The notes: generated by a model from the letters alone, not told the origin. DNA of 6,814 nt from an uncultured Clostridia bacterium (GCA_937907645.1 CALCWV010000023.1:1-6814), one strand, 5' to 3'; positions 1-4,723 are shown, numbered from the stretch's first letter. Numbers and translations are program-made.

Positions 1-110
1 CCTGTTGCTCCAGTTGGACCTGTGGGACCAGTAGGGCCCCTTTGACCTGCTGTTCCTGTTATAGGTCTTAAAAGACAGAATGGTCTAGGGGAATTACAAA
101 AACAAGACAT
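1..110 (-). CDS. Collagen-like (Gly-X-Y repeat) protein, N-terminal fragment
   Basis: Only the first 36 codons are in the window; the gene continues past the left edge. The N-terminus reads MSCFCNSPRPFCLLRPITG and is followed at about residue 19 by Gly-X-Y triplets (GTA, GQR, GPT, GPT, GPT, GAT), the signature of bacterial collagen-like proteins. The GPT-type triplet is typical of Firmicutes spore-coat, exosporium or surface collagen-like proteins such as the BclA type; that placement is family knowledge and not shown here. No classical signal peptide is visible. Three cysteines in the first 12 residues (C3, C5, C12) are notable and could crosslink the chains. The start is set by the ATG at 110-108 with an AAAAGGAG ribosome binding site 7-8 bases upstream (about 118-125). 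The C-terminal globular domain that would show its role is missing. The collagen-like assignment is firm; the function is unknown. Confidence 0.85.
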   Translation of the reverse strand, partial: MSCFCNSPRPFCLLRPITGTAGQRGPTGPTGPTGAT

Positions 111-141
111 GATTTTTCTCCTTTTAACAACCTGCTAATAC

Positions 142-171
142 ATACTATGTAAAAGTACATTTTTTTGTTAA
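142..171 (-). promoter_or_regulatory. Candidate promoter of the collagen-like gene
   Basis: On the minus strand, TTAACA (171-166) lies 18 bases from TAGTAT (147-142), which places a start site some 25 bases before the ATG. The -10 region sits inside a perfect 6-1-6 palindrome, TACATACTATGTA (139-151), which could be an operator. A CATA-type motif in the same place loosely resembles sporulation sigma E/K -10 boxes, but the match is too weak to claim this. Confidence 0.4.
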
Positions 172-234
172 AGGGAAATGCATTTAAGTTGTTTTTTGTA
201 CTCCAGAATGTTATTCTTTTCATCCGTTTTTTTG

Positions 235-260
235 AAAAAAGAAGTGAATTTTCACTTCTT
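235..260 (-). terminator. Intrinsic terminator of mscL
   Basis: Reading the minus strand, AAGAAGTGA pairs with TCACTTCTT around an AAAT loop (260-239) and is followed by a short T run (to 235). The first bases of the stem overlap the TAA stop codon of mscL, so termination is immediate. The run of T is present only on the minus-strand side, so it is one-directional. Confidence 0.8.
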
Positions 261-888
261 ATTCTTTGCTTTCATTTTGCTTTTTAAGTTCTGCTAGAAT
301 TTGCTTTAAAAGTTCTTCTTGGCTTGGGTTTGCAAGTCTCTCTTCTTCCTCTTTCTTTGCTTTCTCTTCTGCTTCAAGTTTAGCTTTTTCTTCGGCTGCT
401 TTCGCCTTTTCTTCTAAGTGCTCTTTCCAAGCTAATTTGAATGATTTTTTCTCGGCTTTAGCTTGAACTCTAACAGCGTGCTTTTCTTTCAAAAGTTCTT
501 TGTTGTTGAGGTCGTCAACAGTTGTTTTAAGCAAGTCGTTTGCTTTCATAACTGCCTTCAAAATTAGAAATAACACAAATGCGATAATCAAGAAGTTAAT
601 CACAGCGATAATGAAGCTGCCCCAATCGATAAACAAGCATGAAGGATTGATTTTTCCATCTTCTAGTAAATAAGGTTGTCCATTTAAAACTGTAATTAGT
701 GAAATTCCAGTTCCACCTGTGCACGCATAAACAATCAAGTTGATTAGAGGCATAATGATTTTGTTTGTTAAAGATGTAACGATAGTTGAGAAAGCGCCAC
801 CTATGATAACACCGACAGCCATGTCAAGGATATTTCCACGACTAATGAATTTTTTAAAGTCCGCAAAAAATGCTTTAATTTTTTTCAT
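259..888 (-). CDS. mscL: Large-conductance mechanosensitive channel MscL with extended cytoplasmic tail
   Basis: MscL forms a homopentameric pore in the cytoplasmic membrane that opens under membrane tension and releases solutes during osmotic downshock. The 209-residue product has the family layout: an amphipathic N-terminal helix (residues 1-16), RGNILDMAVGVIIGGAF with TM1 (about 17-45, including N42 and P47), an extracellular loop (about 55-88) and TM2 (about 90-113). The C-terminus NPSQEELLKQILAELKK (187-203) matches the usual cytoplasmic helix bundle. Between TM2 and that bundle lies an extra charged Lys/Glu/Ala-rich segment of about 70 residues (about 117-186). Bacterial MscL is commonly 130-150 residues, so this tail is long. 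I chose the ATG at 888 because an AAAAGGAG site (903-896) stands 7 bases upstream. The ATG at 912 lies upstream of the start site predicted from the promoter and has no ribosome binding site. It is monocistronic, with its own promoter and terminator. Confidence 0.95.
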   Translation of the reverse strand: MKKIKAFFADFKKFISRGNILDMAVGVIIGGAFSTIVTSLTNKIIMPLINLIVYACTGGTGISLITVLNGQPYLLEDGKINPSCLFIDWGSFIIAVINFLIIAFVLFLILKAVMKANDLLKTTVDDLNNKELLKEKHAVRVQAKAEKKSFKLAWKEHLEEKAKAAEEKAKLEAEEKAKKEEEERLANPSQEELLKQILAELKKQNESKE

Positions 889-913
889 TGTTTTTCTCCT
901 TTTGCATGCCATT

Positions 914-942
914 ATTTTACATCAATGTTAGCAAAAAATCAA
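914..942 (-). promoter_or_regulatory. mscL promoter
   Basis: On the minus strand, TTGATT (942-937) and TAAAAT (919-914) are separated by 17 bases, a good sigma-A-type promoter. The expected start site near 907 lies downstream of the upstream in-frame ATG at 912, which supports the annotated mscL start at 888. Confidence 0.65.
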
Positions 943-992
943 TTAAATTTGCAAAAAGATAAATTATTATAGCGAAAAATTGAATTTTGCTG

Positions 993-998
993 TATAAT
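993..998 (+). promoter_or_regulatory. -10 box for the alkylation repair gene
   Basis: A perfect TATAAT lies 16 bases before the ATG at 1015, but no convincing -35 box stands 16-18 bases upstream of it. If it is used, transcription would start near 1004-1006, so the mRNA leader would be only about ten bases and would consist mostly of the GAGAGGTG ribosome binding site (1003-1010). Confidence 0.45.
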
Positions 999-1014
999 AG
1001 ACGAGAGGTGAAAT

Positions 1015-1743
1015 ATGGATTTGGTCAAAAAACATTGGGGAGTGGAAGATATGACCTCTTTTCACGAATATGTTTTATCATTTAGCAAAGGACCAGAAAA
1101 AGGGGAGTGGGAAAGAAAAATTGTTAACACTAGCTTGCCTTGTATCGCTGTTCCTTCGCCTGCCCTAAAAAAAATAATAGCGCAAATTTCAAAAGGAAAC
1201 TTTCTTGAATTTTTGAACAAAATTCATATTTTAAATTACACAGAGCAGGCCATTTGCGGAGGGCTTGTTTGCAGAATCAAGGACTTTTCACTTATGAAAA
1301 AATATTTGGATGAATATCTCTCCAAAGTGGACAACTGGGCAGCAGTTGACACGTTGAAATTTAACATCAATAACGCCAACAAAAAAGAGTATTTTTCACT
1401 GGCTGAAACCTATGTTAAATCTCCTCAAACTTTCATGCGCCGCTGCGGGTTGATAATCCTATTTAAATTTGTTAATGACGACAGCTATATCGACAAAATT
1501 TTTGACATTATGAGCAGCCTTTCGTCGGAAACCGAGTACTACGTAAATATGGCGAATGCTTGGCTGTTTGCAGAGTGTTTTACAAAGCAGAGAGAAAGAA
1601 CCTTAAAATTTTTAAAAACGCACAATATGAACGATTTTACTATCAATAAAGGTGTGCAAAAATGTAGAGATAGCTATCGAATTTCCGCTGAAGATAAACA
1701 AATGCTATTACAATATAAAAGGAAGAAAAATGCAGCAAAATAA
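1015..1743 (+). CDS. DNA alkylation repair protein, AlkD-like HEAT-repeat family
   Basis: This 242-residue, all-helical protein fits the AlkD-like DNA glycosylase family, which excises N3- and N7-alkylated purines using stacked HEAT-like repeats that hold the DNA. Residues matching the active-site set described for Bacillus cereus AlkD can be seen: W108 and D112 in NWAAVDTL (W109/D113 in AlkD), R142-R143 in FMRRCGLI (R148) and W183 in NAWLFAE (W187). The C-terminal TINKGVQKCRDSYRIS (209-224) is the typical family ending. Length matches the family (about 220-240). The equivalences come from recalled motifs and not from an alignment. The start has a GAGAGGTG ribosome binding site 4-6 bases upstream. 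The gene is transcribed divergently from mscL, and its last 14 bases overlap the next small ORF. It encodes its own complete domain with no frameshift. Confidence 0.85.
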   Translation: MDLVKKHWGVEDMTSFHEYVLSFSKGPEKGEWERKIVNTSLPCIAVPSPALKKIIAQISKGNFLEFLNKIHILNYTEQAICGGLVCRIKDFSLMKKYLDEYLSKVDNWAAVDTLKFNINNANKKEYFSLAETYVKSPQTFMRRCGLIILFKFVNDDSYIDKIFDIMSSLSSETEYYVNMANAWLFAECFTKQRERTLKFLKTHNMNDFTINKGVQKCRDSYRISAEDKQMLLQYKRKKNAAK

Positions 1744-1855
1744 TAAAGATATCAAAAAGAAAAAACAAGCAGAAGAAACGAAAAAATTTAAAGCATCGTA
1801 TTATGATTATTATGATGATGTGAAGAGTCATACTCACAAAGTTTACGACTGGTAA
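1730..1855 (+). CDS. Small Lys/Tyr/Asp-rich ORF overlapping the alkylation repair gene (41 aa, unknown)
   Basis: I do not recognise this protein. It starts inside the previous gene (14-base overlap, different frame) at an ATG preceded by AAAAGGAAG (1717-1725), a good ribosome binding site 4-6 bases upstream, so translation may be coupled to the gene before. The 41-residue product has a lysine-rich first half (KDIKKKKQAEETKKFKA) and then an aromatic-acidic patch (SYYDYYDDVK) and ends HTHKVYDW. There is no membrane segment or signal peptide. Its TAA stop touches the first base of the structured element at 1855, so the 3' end of its mRNA is probably set there. It could be a real small protein or a chance ORF; the ribosome binding site and tight packing favour real, but composition alone is weak evidence. 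Confidence 0.55.
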   Translation: MQQNNKDIKKKKQAEETKKFKASYYDYYDDVKSHTHKVYDW

Positions 1856-1983
1856 AATGAAACAAAAAATAGGGCGATTCGCGTTGTTACTGCTGTCTAT
1901 CTCAGACAGTCATTTAGGGGAACTAAACTCCTGCCTGAGCTAAACAGCGAGCCTAGCGACTCGCCCTATTTTTTGTTTCATTT
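1855..1983 (+). ncRNA. Structured repeat element, copy A (unknown RNA family candidate)
   Basis: P1 is a perfect 23-bp inverted repeat (1855-1877 with 1961-1983), extended by TCGC/GCGA (1879-1882 with 1956-1959) across a T/C mismatch. An internal loop follows: GTTGTTACT (1883-1891) facing GAGCCTA (1949-1955). P2 is GCTGT/ACAGC (1892-1896, 1944-1948). After a 4x4 loop comes P3, CTCAG-A-CAG with CTG-C-CTGAG (1901-1909, 1931-1939), containing one A/C mismatch. A 3x3 loop leads to apical stem TTTAG/CTAAA with a GGGAA loop (1913-1927). P1 ends in a T run on both strands, so it can also act as a two-way intrinsic terminator for the upstream operon. Strand is assigned from the shared motif order and is not proven. 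Confidence 0.7.
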
Positions 1984-1997
1984 GTATTTCTACGATT

Positions 1998-2088
1998 GGG
2001 GGGACTGCGTTTACTGATGGCCAATCAAGATGGTTACATAGGTCACTATGCGCCCACCTTGACTGACCATCGAGCCTTGCATCTTCCC
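1998..2088 (+). ncRNA. Structured repeat element, copy B
   Basis: This copy has the same architecture and segment lengths as copy A, but mostly different paired bases. P1 is GGGGGGACTGC with GCATCTTCCC (1998-2008, 2079-2088), using two G-U pairs and one bulged C. The internal loop is GTTTACT (2009-2015) facing GAGCCTT (2072-2078). P2 is GATGG/CCATC (2016-2020, 2067-2071). P3 is TCAAG-A-TGG with CCA-C-CTTGA (2025-2033, 2054-2062), with the A/C mismatch at the same place. The apical stem is CATAG/CTATG with a GTCA loop (2037-2050). Its right flank, TTATTCTTTGTCTGATTT (2089-2106), resembles the right arm of copy A. Confidence 0.7.
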
Positions 2089-2160
2089 TTATTCTTTGTC
2101 TGATTTAGATCCTTCAGAAAATTTTTTGCATATCTACAAAAATCTTGATAACAATCATTC

Positions 2161-2212
2161 CCGCCAGTAATTGACGGCGAGCCTTGTCCTGCTCGCTTTT
2201 TTTGTTTCATTT
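2161..2212 (+). repeat. Degenerate or truncated copy C of the structured element
   Basis: The right-hand part is recognisable: GGCGAGCCTTG (2176-2186) matches the conserved GCGAGCCTW motif, and the end TTTTTTTGTTTCATTT (2197-2212) matches the right arm of copy A. The left half lacks the TTACT loop and the P3/P4 stems, and there is no matching left P1 arm. A short CGCC/GGCG pair (2162-2165, 2176-2179) could be a collapsed P2. Confidence 0.45.
2177..2203 (+). terminator. Strong intrinsic terminator inside copy C
   Basis: GCGAGC (2177-2182) pairs with GCTCGC (2191-2196) across an 8-base loop and is followed by seven T residues. This is a classical plus-strand terminator. It uses the conserved GCGAGCC motif as its left arm, unlike in copies A, B and D, where that motif is an internal loop. 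It would stop any read-through coming from the alkylation repair operon. Confidence 0.7.
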
Positions 2213-2301
2213 GGTCACGCTCAAAAAGTATTACTTTTATAAAAATCATTCGCAGAGTTATGCCAGCAGAAATCAAGAGATTTTTCTTGTAGTTTCTTTG
2301 T

Positions 2302-2342
2302 TTCAGGTTCCCGATAGAGATCATCTTATCGGTGGTTCTGAA
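2302..2342. other. Imperfect hairpin just before copy D
   Basis: TTCAG (2302-2306) pairs with CTGAA (2338-2342), and within it CCGATA (2311-2316) pairs with TATCGG (2327-2332), separated by an internal loop. It has no T run and overlaps the left end of copy D. The bases just before it, TTTGTTTCA (2297-2305 approximately), repeat the end sequence of copies A and C, so this may be the remains of another element boundary. No coding potential is convincing here. Confidence 0.4.
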
Positions 2343-2467
2343 TTTTAGACAAAAATAAAGTCAATCACATTGTTACTGCTGTCCGCCTCTGAAAATCGTT
2401 TAGAGAACTAAACTCATTCCAGAGGAGAACAGCGAGCCTAGCGATTAACTTGATTTGTGTTTAAAAT
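2342..2467 (+). ncRNA. Structured repeat element, copy D
   Basis: P1 is long and imperfect (2342-2366 with 2443-2467, a few mismatches). The internal loop is ATTGTTACT (2369-2377) facing GAGCCTA (2434-2440), almost identical to copy A. P2 is GCTGT/ACAGC (2378-2382, 2429-2433). P3 is CTCTG/CAGAG (2387-2391, 2420-2424), then the A2392/C2419 mismatch and two A-T pairs. The apical stem is TTTAG/CTAAA with an AGAA loop (2399-2412). Total length is 126-128 bases against 129 for copy A. On the minus strand its P1 ends in a T-rich run and lies downstream of glyS, so it may also help end glyS transcripts. Confidence 0.7.
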
Positions 2468-2510
2468 CGGGCAAAAGGCTGAAAGAGAATTGATTTGTGC
2501 GGGTGTGCGA

Positions 2511-2533
2511 AGCAAGCGTTTTTAACGCGCGCT
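2511..2533. other. Imperfect inverted repeat downstream of glyS
   Basis: AGCAAGCGTT pairs with AACGCGCGCT around a TTT loop, with two mismatches. There is no T run on the minus strand, so it is not a standard terminator for glyS. The rest of 2468-2555 shows no gene or motif that I recognise. Confidence 0.35.
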
Positions 2534-2555
2534 AGCCAATACTCTAATTTAGTTA

Positions 2556-3944
2556 TTAAAACTTAACTTTTGGTGCGATATAGCTTGCGAGTTCGCTGAT
2601 TGGAAGTCTGATTTGCTCCATTGTATCTCTGTCACGAATTGTAACTGTATCATTCTCTAAAGTATCGAAGTCAACTGTCACGCAGAAAGGAGTTCCGATC
2701 TCGTCTTGACGTCTGTATCTCTTTCCGATTGATCCTGATTCGTCAAAGTCAACACTGAAATCTCTTGCGAGGAGTCTTCTTACTTCTCTTGCCTTGTCTG
2801 AAAGCTTTTTAGAAAGAGGAAGTACAGCAACTTTATATGGTGCAAGAGCAGGGAGGAGGTGAAGCACTGTTCTGGTGTCTCCGCCTTCAAGAGTTTGCTC
2901 TTCATAAGCATTGCAGAGGATTGTGAGGAACATTCTATCAACTCCGAGCGCTGGCTCAACTACATATGGAATATATTTTTCATTAGTGATTGGGTCAAGA
3001 TATTCCATGTTCTCGCCACTTGCTTTTTGGTGTTGTGTTAGGTCATAGTCAGTTCTGTCAGCGATTCCCCAAAGTTCGCCCCAACCGAATGGGAATTTAA
3101 ATTCAAAGTCTGTTGTTGCTTTGCTATAGAAGCATAATTCTTCAGGGGAGTGATCTCTTTCACGCAAGTTTTCGCTCTTAATTCCTAAATCCTTAAGCCA
3201 TCTTCTCATTTCGTCTTTATAGAATTTGAACCATTCAAGGTCAGTTCCCGGTTTGCAGAAGAATTCCAATTCCATTTGCTCAAATTCTCTTGTTCTGAAA
3301 ATGAAGTTTCCCGGTGTGATTTCATTTCTGAAGCTTCTTCCCATCTGTGCAATTCCGAAAGGCATTTTTGGGCGTTGAGTTCTAACTACATTTTTGTAGT
3401 CAACAAACATTCCTTGTGCTGTTTCTGGTCTGAGATAAACTTCGCTTTTGCTGTCTTCAGTAACACCCATGAAAGTTTTGAACATGAGGTTAAAGCTTCT
3501 GAGTGACGTAAAGTTACTCTTTCCACAGTTAGGACATTTGATGTGATTGTCAGCAATGTACTTTTCAAGGTCTGCGTTCTTCATTGCTCCGACATCAAGC
3601 TTGATATTGTTTGCGTTAACATAGTCTTCAACAAGCTTATCAGCTCTATGTCTTGTTTTACATTCTTTGCAGTCGATAAGTGGGTCAGAGAAGCCTGCGA
3701 GGTGTCCGCTTGCTTTCCATACACTTGGATTCATAATAATTGCTGCGTCAATTCCTACATTGTACTCATTTTCATGTACAAATCTTTTCCACCAAAGTTC
3801 TTTGATATTCTTCTTTAATTCGCTTCCGATTGGACCATAGTCCCAGCTGTTTGCGAGCCCGCCATAGATCTCACTTCCTGGATATACAAAACCTCTTGTT
3901 TTGCATAAATTTACTATTTTGTCCATTGTTAGTTCATTTTCCAT
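2556..3944 (-). CDS. glyS: Glycyl-tRNA synthetase, dimeric single-chain type
   Basis: This class II aminoacyl-tRNA synthetase charges tRNA-Gly with glycine using ATP in the cytoplasm. The 462-residue product is full length for the alpha2 (bacterial/eukaryote-like) type, in contrast to the separate GlyQ and GlyS chains of many bacteria. Visible marks: GFVYPGSEIYGGLANSWDYGP (residues 18-38) at the N-terminus; the motif 1 region near SGHLAGFSDPL (79-89); two CxxC pairs (C92/C95 and C137/C140) likely to bind zinc; RPETAQG (172-178), the glycine-site signature; motif 2, GRSFRNE through FRTREF (202-221); motif 3, EPALGVDR (330-337); and the C-terminal anticodon-binding domain from about 360. The start at 3944 has AAAAGGAGA 4-5 bases upstream. 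The in-frame extension to 4151 is rejected because it runs through the T-box leader. Expression is controlled by that leader. Confidence 0.97.
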   Translation of the reverse strand: MENELTMDKIVNLCKTRGFVYPGSEIYGGLANSWDYGPIGSELKKNIKELWWKRFVHENEYNVGIDAAIIMNPSVWKASGHLAGFSDPLIDCKECKTRHRADKLVEDYVNANNIKLDVGAMKNADLEKYIADNHIKCPNCGKSNFTSLRSFNLMFKTFMGVTEDSKSEVYLRPETAQGMFVDYKNVVRTQRPKMPFGIAQMGRSFRNEITPGNFIFRTREFEQMELEFFCKPGTDLEWFKFYKDEMRRWLKDLGIKSENLRERDHSPEELCFYSKATTDFEFKFPFGWGELWGIADRTDYDLTQHQKASGENMEYLDPITNEKYIPYVVEPALGVDRMFLTILCNAYEEQTLEGGDTRTVLHLLPALAPYKVAVLPLSKKLSDKAREVRRLLARDFSVDFDESGSIGKRYRRQDEIGTPFCVTVDFDTLENDTVTIRDRDTMEQIRLPISELASYIAPKVKF

Positions 3945-3972
3945 ATTATCTCCTTTTAACTCTTTGGGCATT

Positions 3973-4004
3973 AAAAAATCCCCATGCATCCGACTGCATA
4001 GGGG
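3973..4004 (-). terminator. Regulated intrinsic terminator of the T-box
   Basis: CCCC (4004-4001), a bulged T, and ATGCA pair with TGCAT and GGGG (3988-3980) around a GTCGGA loop, followed by ATTTTTT (3979-3973). The left arm overlaps the right arm of the antiterminator, so the two structures exclude each other. Confidence 0.9.
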
Positions 4005-4104
4005 CGATTGTTTTTCGCTGTTCCACCCTAATTCGCACTTTCGTGCCTTATTATGTCTTTTCGCCGACAAGCGTTTGCTCCGGGATTCCAACCCCATCAT
4101 TACA
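3973..4104 (-). promoter_or_regulatory. Glycine T-box leader (transcription attenuator) of glyS
   Basis: On the minus strand, AGGG (4029-4026), a 7-base bulge TGGAACA (4025-4019) and GCG (4018-4016) pair with CGC-CCCT (4006-4000) as the T-box antiterminator. The bulge begins TGGA, which fits the U73-CCA end of bacterial tRNA-Gly. The competing terminator reuses the CCCC of that arm. A GCAC-GAAA-GTGC hairpin (4045-4034) lies just upstream, where Stem III normally sits. Uncharged tRNA-Gly should favour read-through into glyS. The leader from the predicted start site is only about 160 bases, too short for a canonical Stem I; candidate specifier codons are GGA (4081-4079) or GGC (4065-4063). Confidence 0.85.
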
Positions 4105-4110
4105 ACTTGT

Positions 4111-4139
4111 ATTATATATAAGAAAAAAAACAAAGTCAA
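4111..4139 (-). promoter_or_regulatory. glyS promoter
   Basis: On the minus strand, TTGACT (4139-4134), a 17-base spacer and a perfect TATAAT (4116-4111) form a strong sigma-A-type promoter. The start site is expected at about 4104. It stands back to back with the promoter of the membrane protein gene, with 22 bases between the two -35 boxes. Confidence 0.8.
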
Positions 4140-4161
4140 GCATATTAACACAAAAACTCTA

Positions 4162-4189
4162 TTGACATATTTTAAATTTGTGCTATACT
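4162..4189 (+). promoter_or_regulatory. Promoter of the membrane-anchored protein gene
   Basis: A consensus TTGACA (4162-4167), a 16-base spacer and an extended -10, TGCTATACT (4181-4189), make a strong plus-strand promoter. The leader to the ATG is about 48 bases. Confidence 0.8.
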
Positions 4190-4243
4190 AAATGGGAATA
4201 AGAAAAGGAATTTACCACAAACCTGTCAAAAATAGGAGGAAGG

Positions 4244-4723
4244 ATGAGAAAAAGACCTAGAAAGCCACTAACAAAAAAACAAAAAGTAGGACTTGGAGTC
4301 GGCATTCCTTTGGGAATTGCAGTTGTTACAGCTTTAACATTTGTGACACTTCACTTTGCATCTGTTAGTAAAAACAACGCAACTAGCGTTCCAGGGAGCG
4401 ATCCAGGCGATCACAAGATCATTCAGGAGCTTATAGAAGATAATAATGAAAATGGAGACAATTATAGAAGCGACTCTGACTATGAAGACTCAAAGCCAAG
4501 TGACAACACTAAGGAAGACGAGCAGATAAAGAACGACAAAGATTATAACGTTGACACTGACAGCGACGACGTAGTTTACAAAAAAAATCAGCAAACATCT
4601 CAAAAGTACAGAGCACCTCAAAATCCAGTCAAAAACTCATATTATGATAGATATAGCAAAAATCAGGTCAAGGGTGTTGGTGGATATAACAGAAACTTCA
4701 ATAATGGCGGCCGTTGTAGATAA
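4244..4723 (+). CDS. Single-pass membrane protein with acidic disordered extracytoplasmic tail (unknown)
   Basis: I do not recognise this family. The 159-residue product starts with a strongly basic stretch (MRKRPRKPLTKKQK), followed by one hydrophobic helix (about residues 15-38, VGLGVGIPLGIAVVTALTFV onward). By the positive-inside rule, the rest should lie outside the membrane. Residues about 50-110 are low-complexity and very acidic (many Asp, Glu, Asn, Ser, with SDSDYEDSKPSDN and DTDSDDVV). The last 45 residues turn basic and rich in Tyr, Asn and Gly, ending NFNNGGRCR with a single cysteine. There is no lipobox or cleavage site I would trust, so it is probably an uncleaved anchor. The ATG is fixed by AGGAGG (4234-4239). 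It has a strong promoter of its own, divergent from glyS. A wall- or surface-associated role is possible but unproven. Confidence 0.8.
   Translation: MRKRPRKPLTKKQKVGLGVGIPLGIAVVTALTFVTLHFASVSKNNATSVPGSDPGDHKIIQELIEDNNENGDNYRSDSDYEDSKPSDNTKEDEQIKNDKDYNVDTDSDDVVYKKNQQTSQKYRAPQNPVKNSYYDRYSKNQVKGVGGYNRNFNNGGRCR

Noticed and set aside
889..912. Upstream in-frame ATG for mscL adding eight residues
   Set aside because: It would include the ribosome binding site of the 888 start in its coding part, lies upstream of the predicted transcription start, and the extra residues do not match the MscL N-terminus.
1998..2088. tRNA-like cloverleaf in copy B
   Set aside because: The fold is one linear stack of stems with internal loops, with no T-loop (GTTCRA) or anticodon arm, so it is not a tRNA.
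2046..2324. 92-codon ORF on the minus strand in the convergent region
   Set aside because: It runs through copies B and C and several hairpins, has an odd composition with no recognisable domain, and is explained by open frame in structured noncoding sequence.
1855..2467. CRISPR array or integron attC sites
   Set aside because: Spacing is irregular (about 123, 107 and 255 bases between the GAGCCTW motifs), repeats differ in paired bases, no cas genes are seen, and the attC core sites (RYYYAAC/GTTRRRY) are not present at the ends.
3945..4151. In-frame 69-residue N-terminal extension of glyS
   Set aside because: It would translate the T-box antiterminator and terminator and has no ribosome binding site; GlyRS homology begins at the 3944 start.
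3543..4191. Plus-strand ORFs opposite glyS and its leader
   Set aside because: They are shadows of the glyS coding strand or of the T-box leader, without ribosome binding sites or domain features.
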